Shown here: positions 51,060 to 59,631 of the stretch, one piece after another | Layout of the letters: each line of letters opens with the position of its first letter | How positions within the stretch are numbered: the stretch's first letter is position 1 | NCBI GenBank assembly: GCA_020636325.1 | Contig: JACJYC010000002.1 | Coordinates: 781,501-845,500, forward strand | Source: Lewinellaceae bacterium | GTDB taxonomy: Bacteria; Bacteroidota; Bacteroidia; Chitinophagales; Saprospiraceae | Direction: 5' to 3' | Length of the DNA stretch: 64,000 bases | The notes under the pieces: model-generated | What the model saw: the letters and a program-made list of their open reading frames with translations, nothing else | What the model was told of the DNA's origin: nothing | The model's database searches: none | Made by a program: the position numbers and the translations under genes

Positions 51060-51575
51060 TCAGTTACCCGAGGCCGGCCAGGCGATCTGCTGAAAATGCA
51101 TCACATACTGCGTCGTTTGACCGATCAACTTTCCATTGAGATCAAGGGTTCTCACCGTAGTTGCGATCACATCTTTCCGGACGTCAAATTCCAGCAGAAC
51201 CGCTTTGTCGGGATACGCGATCCTGGCCCGGGAAATATTACCGCTGGTCTTCAGGGTATAATCCTTGTTAAAGGGCGCCGGAGCGGACGAGACGTATTGA
51301 AAGTTGCAATTGGTCTGAAAAACCTCCGGCTTGGTTTTTGGCGATACCCGGGAATGGTATACGATGAAGGTCCCGTCGGGGTAGAAGCGAAAAAAGGCAT
51401 TCAAATCATCCTTTTTGTCCGGCAGCAAAGAAGCGGGCAGCTGGTAAACCCCGTCGGCCCGCAATTCGCCCGGTTCTTCAGGCAATTGGTATTTCTCGCC
51501 CAGGGTTTGGGCGCTGAGACCCAGCGAAAGCATGACCAAACCAATAGTCAATGGCATGAACTTGTTCATAATCAT
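51060..51575 (-). CDS. Secreted protein of unknown function (171 aa)
   Basis: A signal peptide (MIMNKFMPLTIGLVMLSLGLSAQ) precedes a beta-rich mature domain with FFRFYPDGTFIVYHS and LLEFDVRKDVIATTVRTLDL. No catalytic motif or named domain recognised. Start at 51575 or the Met two codons later. Convergent with the GMC operon. Confidence 0.65.
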   Translation of the reverse strand: MIMNKFMPLTIGLVMLSLGLSAQTLGEKYQLPEEPGELRADGVYQLPASLLPDKKDDLNAFFRFYPDGTFIVYHSRVSPKTKPEVFQTNCNFQYVSSAPAPFNKDYTLKTSGNISRARIAYPDKAVLLEFDVRKDVIATTVRTLDLNGKLIGQTTQYVMHFQQIAWPASGN

Positions 51576-51838
51576 AGGTTGAGATGTTAAAGAATGTTTA
51601 AGAAGCGTGGAAATACCACATTAGCGTTTTCTAAGAACGCCGGGCATCTGCGAAAATTTTAGCGCTCCTGCGGATTCCCGATAAAATGAATAGCTAAAAG
51701 TGTTAAGATTTGGAACGGCAGGCGGGTGGGGCTGTAACACTAAATTAACTTAGGTTAAACTTGATTTAAAGGCGCTTCAAAATGGTGCATTTTCTTTCCG
51801 GATGACCGTCCTTTATACATAAACAGGACCATACGGAT

Positions 51839-53236
51839 ATGAAAAAATTAATCTTTTGCTGGCTGCTGACCGGCATGTTTTTCTCGGGATACGCTCAATA
51901 TGATTCGGACCGGACGGGCTATGAAGGCGACTTTTTCAGCCTGGAGGGTGCGCTTGACCTCTTCAAGGAATCATCCACCCTGAGCGAATTTGAAAGGAAG
52001 ATCAACTCAGAGGAATACTGGGTTAACAACCTCGACCTGAACTACGACGGCAGGATTGACTACGTCCGGGTTGAACATCGGCAGCAGGGTAATTTCCACG
52101 CCATTGTGCTGCAGGCCCTGGTGGGCCGTTATGAGGTGCAGGACGTGGCTGTTATCGAAATCGAGGTCATTGGCCGGGGAGAGGCCGTCCTTCAAATCGT
52201 GGGAGACGAAGACCTTTACGGAGAAGAGGTCATCGTGGAACCGGTGGAAGGGTATTCCGACAGCCGGCGCGGCTATCATACGGATTACGGCGACTACGTC
52301 AATGTTTATTACTGGGACCCCGTGCAGTATATTCTGGGGCGGCAGTATCGCGTTTATGCATCGCCGTATTACTGGCGCTACTATCCGACCTGGTGGGCGC
52401 CTAGGGTCCAGATTACCTGGGCCATATTCCGCCCCCGCATCGTAATTTACCACAGACAATTCCACGTTGTACACCGGATCAGGGTGATTCGGGTCCATAA
52501 CTTTTACCGCCCTCACCGGACCTATTGCGATGTCGTTGTGCAGCGCGCCAATACAGTTCGGGTTGAGCATGGCAAGCCGCCTGTTCATCGCCAATCATCG
52601 GCCAACCAGCGTGAGCGGGATCGCAATGGGCGGGATGTCGCGGAAGGGCAGCGGTCGCGGTCCATTTCCCGGTCCGATGGATCCGAACAAAGATCTACAC
52701 CGCTCAGCAGAAAAAGGACCGAGTCTTCCGGCGCGGGATCTGAAACGAGAAGGCGTACGCAGGGAGCGGATCAACAACGGGATCGCGGGTCAGTGGAGCG
52801 TCCGGAACCTACGCGCTCAACTTCTCCGAACCAGGATACGCCGAGTCGGCAGAGAAGTGAATCTACCGGTCGGCCTGATGTAAGGAGAACCACGCCGCAG
52901 GCAAATCAGAGGGACCGCGGTGCTGTGGAAAGTTCAAGGTCGTCCCGCTCAACCGCTCCGGGTCAGGATCTGCCGGGCAGGGAAAGAACCCGGACCGATA
53001 CGGGCCGCTCCGGCGGGGACCAAACAAATCCGGCAAACCGCCGAACCGTCACGGGGCGTTCGGAAGCGCCCAGGACCAGGACAAGCACCGGCTCAAACGC
53101 CCCTGCCCGTCAGCCCTCGGTGAGCAGAGAGAAAGCCGCCCCCTCAACCACCAGGTCGAAACCGGACAGCAATTCAGCTCCGAAGCGGGAAAATGCCCCA
53201 AGCAGTTCAAGGAGCAGAAGAGGCGGAAACGAATAA
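51839..53236 (+). CDS. Exported protein with Arg/Ser-rich disordered tail (465 aa)
   Basis: A signal peptide (MKKLIFCWLLTGMFFSGYAQ) leads into an acidic region with an EF-hand-like loop (NNLDLNYDGRIDYVRV). A Tyr/Trp-rich block follows (YYWRYYPTWWAPRVQITW, IYHRQFHVVHRIRVIRV). From about residue 235 to the end the protein is basic low complexity, with dozens of R/S/T/Q-rich dipeptides and no secondary structure expected. The tail may bind nucleic acid, acidic polysaccharide or the envelope (inference). I do not recognise a named family. Confidence 0.7.
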   Translation: MKKLIFCWLLTGMFFSGYAQYDSDRTGYEGDFFSLEGALDLFKESSTLSEFERKINSEEYWVNNLDLNYDGRIDYVRVEHRQQGNFHAIVLQALVGRYEVQDVAVIEIEVIGRGEAVLQIVGDEDLYGEEVIVEPVEGYSDSRRGYHTDYGDYVNVYYWDPVQYILGRQYRVYASPYYWRYYPTWWAPRVQITWAIFRPRIVIYHRQFHVVHRIRVIRVHNFYRPHRTYCDVVVQRANTVRVEHGKPPVHRQSSANQRERDRNGRDVAEGQRSRSISRSDGSEQRSTPLSRKRTESSGAGSETRRRTQGADQQRDRGSVERPEPTRSTSPNQDTPSRQRSESTGRPDVRRTTPQANQRDRGAVESSRSSRSTAPGQDLPGRERTRTDTGRSGGDQTNPANRRTVTGRSEAPRTRTSTGSNAPARQPSVSREKAAPSTTRSKPDSNSAPKRENAPSSSRSRRGGNE

Positions 53237-53521
53237 ATTTTCCGGGCAGGCCGGCGCCGGGGTAGCGGCAAAAACCACACTACAGGACGTTTTTGCAAAA
53301 AAGGCAAAAAGAAAATGAGAGAATGAGTCTGTGACAGCGTGAAACACGATGCTCAATTGCTTGCGCCGGCACTTGATGACCCTCTCTGTTAAAATTTGTC
53401 CAGTAGTATGGTCAAAATTACCATTATCCAGATTTTGTTCTCGCCTTGCTTGACGAGGGCATATCCGGACAAGGTTTTATCCATTGACACTACCCCGGAA
53501 CCGTGACCGGCCTGCGGCGGC

Positions 53522-53896
53522 TTATTCCCCTTCCTTCACCGCATGGATCTCATCCGGCAACAGGCCGTGGGCTTTTCCATGGGTATCCTGTATGGCCTTG
53601 GCATTGGGTGCTTCCGAAAGACAGTAGACCTCTCCGGCGGCTTCGTCCACCCAGAATTTGATGAATGACACGCCATACGCTCCCTGGGTAGCGAGATCCT
53701 TCAAGTGCGCCGCTTTTACATCTTCAAAGGTTACTTTTCCGGGCTCGAGCTTGTGGACGTCGATAAACAGGCTTTTTCCGGCAGCCGGCCTGACGGATAC
53801 AGCCACGGGCGTCGGCGGGCCGGCCTGATCTTGTTGAGGCGTCGTAGTGCAGGCAGTTGCCAGCAGGACGCAGGTTAAAACGATTGCGAATTTCAT
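53522..53896 (-). CDS. DUF4242-like lipoprotein (nickel-binding family)
   Basis: A 124-residue lipoprotein from the ATG at 53896: MKFAIVLTCVLLATAC gives a lipobox with Cys16. The domain (LFIDVHKLEPGKVTFEDVKAAHLKDLATQGAYGVSFIKFWVDEAAGEVYCLSEAP, in short pieces: VTFEDVKAAHLKDL, YGVSFIKFWVDE, GKAHGLLPDEI) matches DUF4242, a small ferredoxin-like fold of which one Streptomyces member binds nickel. Exported here, unlike most members. It is divergent from the LuxR-type regulator. Confidence 0.75.
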   Translation of the reverse strand: MKFAIVLTCVLLATACTTTPQQDQAGPPTPVAVSVRPAAGKSLFIDVHKLEPGKVTFEDVKAAHLKDLATQGAYGVSFIKFWVDEAAGEVYCLSEAPNAKAIQDTHGKAHGLLPDEIHAVKEGE

Positions 53897-53974
53897 TTGG
53901 TAAAATTTAAGGTGAATGAATGAATTTCTGAGGTGCAAAAAAAGCCGATTAAATGCTCGCGCAAATCGGGGATT

Positions 53975-54007
53975 TTCCCTATTTTAGGGGTTGCATTCCC
54001 TATTTTT
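53975..54007. promoter_or_regulatory. 12-bp direct repeat in the DUF4242/LuxR divergent region
   Basis: TTCCCTATTTT followed by A or T occurs at 53975-53986 and 53996-54007, 21 bp apart centre to centre (two helical turns), 41 bp before the regulator start. A candidate operator for the neighbouring LuxR-type protein, which as a MalT-like regulator would be expected to bind direct repeats. Confidence 0.4.
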
Positions 54008-54047
54008 TACCGTGACCTCAACCTCACCCCTAAGCAGGCAGTAGCAT

Positions 54048-56645
54048 ATGAAGCTTCTGGAGCGCGACAGCAGCCTTGATCAACTGCGGGCCATCTACCG
54101 CGAACTCGACAACGGACGAGGGCATTCGATCTTTATTACCGGAGAAGCAGGCATTGGAAAAACCGCATTGGTGAATACTTTTCTGCAGGAGGTTGGCCAC
54201 CGGAATCCGGTCCTCCTGGGGATGTGCGATTCGCTTTTTACCCCGCGACCGCTGGGCCCGCTTTACGATATATCTCTGCAGTTGGGTGAAGACTTCCGGG
54301 CTTTACTGGGATCCGAACCTGACAAATCCATCATCTTCACCCATTTCATTCAGCAATTAAACCAACTGAACGGGCCCGCTATCCTGGTTTTTGAGGATAT
54401 TCACTGGGCCGATGCGGCTACCCTGGACCTGATCAAATTCCTAGGCAGGAGGATCAACCGCCTGCCGTGCATGTTCGTCCTTACCTGCCGGGACCGGGAA
54501 TTGAACCGGGAAATGCCGCTGCCTGTTCTGATAGCCGACCTTCCGCCGGACCATTACACCCGCCTTTCCCTGGAGCCGCTTTCCGAGAAAGCGGTTGACC
54601 GCCTGGCCCAACAAGCCGGATATTCTGGGCAGGAGGTCTATCAGCTTACCCGGGGGAATCCCTTTTTCGTACGGGAGATCCTGGCCGACTATAGCCTGGG
54701 CATCCCGGAAACTGTCAAGGATTCGGTGCTGGCGGTTTTTAATAAAGGAGATCAGGCCGTCAAAGACCTGTGGGAAATGGTCTGCCTGTTGCCGGGGCGC
54801 ATTGAGCTCTGGCTGCTGGAACTGCTGAACCCCGATTGCGTGGAGATCCTGCTGGCCTGCATTGATGCCGGTATTCTGGTCGGTGACGGCAGGTCCATAG
54901 CCTTCAAACATGACCTGTACCGCCGGATCATTGAAGAGTCCCTGCCTGCGCTCAAACGCCGGGTTTTGAACAAGAAAATCCTGGAACTGATGCTGCAACA
55001 CGGGGATGAGACCATCGAACCGGCCCGGTTGGTCCACCACGCCAGAAATGCTGAGGACTTCAAAAAAGTAGCGGAACTGGCGCCCAGGGCTGCCCGTCAG
55101 GCCGCCAAATTGCACGCTCACCGGGAAGCGGCAGACCTTTACCGCGAAGCCCTGCAATATGCCGGTGACCAGCCGCCGGAAACCCGGGCTGAACTATTGG
55201 AACAATGCGCTTATGAATATTATCTCACTAACCAGATCGAAAGCGCCAAAACCTGCCAGGAAAAAGCGCTGGTGATCTGGCGGCAGACCGGGACGAGCAT
55301 GAGAGAAGGGAATGCGTTGCGCTTCCTGTCGCGCCTCAACTGGTTTAGCGGAGATGGACCCCGGGCAGAAGCCCTGGCTCAGGAAGCCGTATCCGTACTG
55401 GAAAATGGATTTCCCACCCGGGAAAGGGCCCTGGCCTACAGCAATCTGGCACAATTGAAAATGCTTGCCGAAGCATCAGAAGCATGCCTGTACTGGGGGC
55501 AGCGAGCCATCGATCTGGCCCAAAAATTGCAGGACGATGAAGTGCTGGCCCATGCGCTGAACAACGTAGGCACGACCCGGATCATGAACAGGGAATTTGC
55601 GGATTTAGGCGAACAGAACCTCCTGGAAAGCCTGCAACTATCTTTGAAAAACGGCTATAACGAACACGTGGCCCGGGCTTATACCAATTTGGGATCATCC
55701 TTCACCAGCAGCCGGTTCTATCAAAAAGCCGCTCAGCAACTGACAGCGGGTATTGCCTTTTGCCGGGAACACGATCTCGATTCCTGGACGTACTATATGC
55801 TCTCCTGGCAAGCGCGGTTGTACCTGGAAACCGGAGCCCCTGCAAAAGCCGAAGAAATCGCTGTTGACCTGGTGGAACATACCGGCAAATATTCGACAAC
55901 CCGGGTGACGGCATTGGTGGTGCTCGGCCAGCTGCAACTAAGACGCGGAGATACGGATGCGCTTCGCTTGCTGAACGAAGCAAAGGAATTAGCGCTGGCC
56001 ACTGCCGAGGTCCAGCGTATGGCGCCCGCGCTGGTCGGCCTGCTGGAATATTACTGGGTTTACCATCCCGATCAGATCCCGCAAGCGTTGACAGACTGGG
56101 CCATGGATCTCAGGACCCGGATCGGCAACCGCTGGCTGTACAGCGATCTGGAATACTGGATCTGGCGATGCGGTATCGCCCCGGTTGATCCGGCGGGGTT
56201 GATGACGGGATATCAACTGGAGATCGGAGGGAATGCAGCGGCGGCTGCCGAAGCATGGAGGGCAAAAGGATGCCCGTATTTTCAGGCCCTGGCCCTGACC
56301 GGCGGTACAGAAACGGACCAGAGAGCGGCCCTGGAGCTACTCGAACAACTTGGTGCGTCCGCCGTTGTGCAGCGCCTCAAGCTCCGGATGCGGTCGGAAG
56401 GGATCAGGCGCATCCCCCGGGGCCGGCAGCAGCGAACCCGCGAGAATCCCGCCCAACTCACCGCCCGACAGCTCGAAGTACTGAAACTGCTCCGGAATGG
56501 CCTGCAAAATAAGGAGATCGCCGAACAGCTCTTCATTTCCGCCAAGACCGTCGATCACCATATTTCGGCTATCCTGGCCAAACTCGAGGTGGATTCCCGC
56601 GCCAAGGCGGTAGCAGAAGCCAGATCGTTGGGGATCTTTGAATAA
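54048..56645 (+). CDS. Large ATPase transcriptional regulator with LuxR HTH (LAL/MalT-like)
   Basis: An 865-residue cytosolic regulator. N-terminal AAA/STAND-type ATPase: Walker A GEAGIGKTALVN (about 32-43), Walker B AILVFEDIHWADAATLDL (about 109-126). Residues ~330-770 are helical TPR-like repeats (AADLYREALQYAGDQPPETRAELLEQCAYEYYLTNQIESAK). C-terminal LuxR HTH: LTARQLEVLKLLRNGLQNKEIAEQLFISAKTVDHHISAILAKL. This is the large ATP-binding LuxR architecture, in which ligand and ATP binding trigger oligomerisation and promoter activation. The inducer is unknown; the divergent DUF4242 lipoprotein is the likeliest target. Confidence 0.9.
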   Translation: MKLLERDSSLDQLRAIYRELDNGRGHSIFITGEAGIGKTALVNTFLQEVGHRNPVLLGMCDSLFTPRPLGPLYDISLQLGEDFRALLGSEPDKSIIFTHFIQQLNQLNGPAILVFEDIHWADAATLDLIKFLGRRINRLPCMFVLTCRDRELNREMPLPVLIADLPPDHYTRLSLEPLSEKAVDRLAQQAGYSGQEVYQLTRGNPFFVREILADYSLGIPETVKDSVLAVFNKGDQAVKDLWEMVCLLPGRIELWLLELLNPDCVEILLACIDAGILVGDGRSIAFKHDLYRRIIEESLPALKRRVLNKKILELMLQHGDETIEPARLVHHARNAEDFKKVAELAPRAARQAAKLHAHREAADLYREALQYAGDQPPETRAELLEQCAYEYYLTNQIESAKTCQEKALVIWRQTGTSMREGNALRFLSRLNWFSGDGPRAEALAQEAVSVLENGFPTRERALAYSNLAQLKMLAEASEACLYWGQRAIDLAQKLQDDEVLAHALNNVGTTRIMNREFADLGEQNLLESLQLSLKNGYNEHVARAYTNLGSSFTSSRFYQKAAQQLTAGIAFCREHDLDSWTYYMLSWQARLYLETGAPAKAEEIAVDLVEHTGKYSTTRVTALVVLGQLQLRRGDTDALRLLNEAKELALATAEVQRMAPALVGLLEYYWVYHPDQIPQALTDWAMDLRTRIGNRWLYSDLEYWIWRCGIAPVDPAGLMTGYQLEIGGNAAAAAEAWRAKGCPYFQALALTGGTETDQRAALELLEQLGASAVVQRLKLRMRSEGIRRIPRGRQQRTRENPAQLTARQLEVLKLLRNGLQNKEIAEQLFISAKTVDHHISAILAKLEVDSRAKAVAEARSLGIFE

Positions 56646-57316
56646 CTATGGCCCGAATTCAAATGGATATGAAATCCGGCGCAAAATTCAGGTAATGCAT
56701 TTCCATTAAATAGGTAATCCTCCCGTTTTCCCGCCTTCCGGTTCCGCTCAACTTTGTCCCCACGACGAGTGTGTAGCTTTAGGATCGGTGAATTAATAAG
56801 TGTCGCTTTCGACAGGCGAGGGATTTTGTTGCTAACCAAGGCGAGGGTTCCCGACCTTAGCCGTAGCTAAGGGAGGCGGTTCCTCAACGCAGGGTAGCGG
56901 CAAAAGCCCTCCTGGAAAATCTGACAGTTATTATTTCAGCGGTCCTTAATTACCGGGAATGTTATGCCGTCAGACGCATTGGCTCCGCTTGTTTAACGCT
57001 TTAACCGCTGGGAACAGAGCGGGCCTTGCGGCGGCGGTTGTTCAATTATTGGTCTTTGTGAGGACAAGGATCTATATTGCATTCAGAAATTATCAGAGCA
57101 GCAGAGGTAGCGAAACCACTTAAATCATACCCATATGGTCAAAAAGAGGCCGGAATCTACCCAGGGCCGTAGATTTTTTAGATATTAGGAGCATAGTTTT
57201 TATTTCAACGCCCTTAAGCGTAAACATGAAAAAGCAAACTTAGGTCTTAAATCAGCTTTTTAGTTGGCAGTAATCCTGACTGAAGAGTAAAAGATAGGCT
57301 AAAGCCGGAAAAGAAA
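56646..57316. other. 671-bp non-coding, AT-richer stretch
   Basis: No ORF longer than ~90 codons with family resemblance, no tRNA. Composition shifts from the GC-rich upstream gene to the AT-richer downstream toxin-like gene here, marking the left edge of a possible acquired segment. No direct repeats bounding it were found by eye. Confidence 0.5.
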
Positions 57317-59575
57317 ATGCATACCCACACTGAAAAAACACCTGAGAAAAATAAAAGCCATTCGGTTGCGAATGAGGTTTTTCAAAAGCAGGGCAATAGT
57401 GAGTCTGTTTTTCAGTTTGTGGATAATCGGCCTGGAGCTACGGTTCAAAGAAAGTTCCAAGATGAGGCAGATAATAGTCCAGGATCTGCGAATTTGAAAG
57501 CTTTTCAGGATATGGCTGATAACTATTCTGCCCGCCAGCAGCAATTGATCCAGAAGAAGGAAAACAAAGGTATCTATCCAATGAATGCCATTTCCTCGGC
57601 CAACAAGAATTCCGTTTTGCAATTAGGTGGCCCACGGGAATATTCGAAAAAATTCAAAAAGAAAAAAGATGAAATGGTGAAGTGGGTTAAGGAAAGTGAA
57701 CTCATTGGGTTTGATCTTTCTGACGAGAGTGAGGAAACATCTTTGGAAGAGAATCAAAAATTCGGCTGGCACCATCTCTATCCATATTCAGAATTATATG
57801 ATAATAATCGAAGTCTGAAGCTTCATGATCATGGAGCTAACCTTAAGCTGGGACCCATGAGAAACCGATTGGGTGATCCTGGAGATGAAGTGGATATCAG
57901 CTATGCAAAAGCAGAAAAACTGCCCGGCGCCACATCAAGAGACCAAATCAAGCCGACGTATTCACCATTTGCAAAAAAACTGATGGAAGCAAACGGGAGG
58001 AGCGGTTCTGGCGAATCTCCTGCTGTGAGTAACGTTGGAATTGAAAAGGTTGACGGAACGGAGTTTGAAGATGAGGTGTTGAAAGAATCAACTAAAAAAG
58101 AAGAATATTGGAGTGAGTGGTATTTATCTGAAAATTTGAGAAAAGAATTACTTGGTAAATCCCAAGTTGAAACAACCATAACGTCTTTAAAGAATGAAAC
58201 AATTACCTCCAAGAAAGCGGATATAGTCAAGACGCTGAATGACAAACTCGACTCCCTGCGGCATTCTTATGCTACACATACACCAGCTGATGAAAAAGGT
58301 AAGCCGAAAGCATTTGAATTGAAAGCCACGGTGGAAACAGGTATTCCAAGTAGCAAGTTAAATCGAAAAGGAGTGTTAGGAAAAAGACTTGTGGAAGATA
58401 GTACAAAAACCTACGCGGACTTGGTACATGAATTATTGGTTGGAGAAAAATGGGTCGTTCGAGGTTCGCAAGGAGAAGCACACAGCTTGAAAGAGCAGTT
58501 TAAAGAAAAAATGAGAACGGGAAATGCTGATTTGATCAAAAAAATATTAAAACAAAGTTCATTAAACCACCTTAAAACGGTCGTTGAGGAAGAGTTTAAA
58601 GAGGTTGTATTCAACAGCATACCTGAGTTTGTCAATAAAGAAGAAAAAAAAGATCTCTTCTTTGAAAGGGTAAAAGCAGCGCAACAGAAAAACGAGACAA
58701 AAAAAATAACCGATGAAGAGCTCGAAACCATCATCAAGGAACGGTTATACAATGAGGACAGAAAGTTAATTAAAATGGTGGTCACACAACAAGAAGGAGA
58801 GTTTGTTGAGCCAGAGAGCTTTGAACCAGAATATCCTGAAGATGATATCAAAGAACTAGTCACATTATACAATAAATTTTATTCTGACACTAGAAGAAAT
58901 CCATGGAAAGAAGATTCCGCCGATCCCATCGCCCAGAACATAATTAACGATAATGTAATAAACACGCAAGAAGATGATCTACAAGATACGGATAAGCACT
59001 GGATTTACGCTTCCGACCACACGTTTGTCTTAAAAGCTGAAGATTTGAAAAAATGTTTTAATCAAATCCTGGAAGGGAAAAAAGTAGGTGGAGAAGAATT
59101 AGATTTGAGTAGAACTATAGACTTTGCAAAAGTCATCATTGAGAAAATGAAAGAAATATTGAATGAAGAATCTTATTATATTTATGAACCTGAAGAAGGA
59201 GAAGAAATAGAGGTGGCCGAAGAGTGGACATTGGAAAATACCCGGATGTTTATCCAGAAGAAGCTATATCCGGGAGGCAAAGATTATATGCGCCACAAAA
59301 AGGTATTAGAGAATGAAGAACACGATAAATATTGCGAAAGCATAGAGGCCGCTCTTTCAAAACCGGGACAAGGGTATACGGACGCATCTTTGAAATACCC
59401 CTTACCAAAAGAAATAGAGGAAGCTGATGCAGGAAGATCTTGGGATTTTGATCCTGCAAAGGAAGATGAATTCAAACAAAAATGGTATTCAGATGAATTT
59501 GAGGAATTTTTGAAAAATTTCATTGAAAAGGATGAAATTCAAGCGTCTTTATTGCACAACCCACCCCAAGTCTGA
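57317..59575 (+). CDS. Toxin-like protein with eCIS-associated N-terminus and WHH nuclease-like motif
   Basis: A 752-residue protein on DNA visibly AT-richer than its surroundings. Residues ~34-85 contain FVDNRPGATVQRKFQDEA, then ADNYSARQQQLIQKKEN, the low-complexity prefix known from DUF4157 (eCIS core) proteins of extracellular contractile injection loci; the DUF4157 metalloprotease domain itself is missing. Residues ~148-190 hold FGWHHLYPYSELYDNN, then HDHGANLKLGPMRNR and DPGDE, close to the WHH subclass of HNH/Endo VII nucleases (W151, H152, H153). The remaining ~550 residues are highly charged and helical (many EE/KK runs). No signal peptide; no immunity gene is adjacent. Probably an injected or released effector; the function is inferred. 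Confidence 0.65.
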   Translation: MHTHTEKTPEKNKSHSVANEVFQKQGNSESVFQFVDNRPGATVQRKFQDEADNSPGSANLKAFQDMADNYSARQQQLIQKKENKGIYPMNAISSANKNSVLQLGGPREYSKKFKKKKDEMVKWVKESELIGFDLSDESEETSLEENQKFGWHHLYPYSELYDNNRSLKLHDHGANLKLGPMRNRLGDPGDEVDISYAKAEKLPGATSRDQIKPTYSPFAKKLMEANGRSGSGESPAVSNVGIEKVDGTEFEDEVLKESTKKEEYWSEWYLSENLRKELLGKSQVETTITSLKNETITSKKADIVKTLNDKLDSLRHSYATHTPADEKGKPKAFELKATVETGIPSSKLNRKGVLGKRLVEDSTKTYADLVHELLVGEKWVVRGSQGEAHSLKEQFKEKMRTGNADLIKKILKQSSLNHLKTVVEEEFKEVVFNSIPEFVNKEEKKDLFFERVKAAQQKNETKKITDEELETIIKERLYNEDRKLIKMVVTQQEGEFVEPESFEPEYPEDDIKELVTLYNKFYSDTRRNPWKEDSADPIAQNIINDNVINTQEDDLQDTDKHWIYASDHTFVLKAEDLKKCFNQILEGKKVGGEELDLSRTIDFAKVIIEKMKEILNEESYYIYEPEEGEEIEVAEEWTLENTRMFIQKKLYPGGKDYMRHKKVLENEEHDKYCESIEAALSKPGQGYTDASLKYPLPKEIEEADAGRSWDFDPAKEDEFKQKWYSDEFEEFLKNFIEKDEIQASLLHNPPQV

Positions 59576-59631
59576 ATATTATACTTGATCGATATAGGGA
59601 GACTGTTTCAAAACTTTTCAAGAACGTCTGT

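Noticed and set aside
53260..56905. Shared 14-mer GGGTAGCGGCAAAA at 53260 and 56892
   Set aside because: A 14-base match is expected by chance several times in a 64-kb window.
56646..57316. Possible small RNA or gene in the long gap
   Set aside because: No strong hairpin, start codon with recognisable product or conserved motif could be pointed to by eye.
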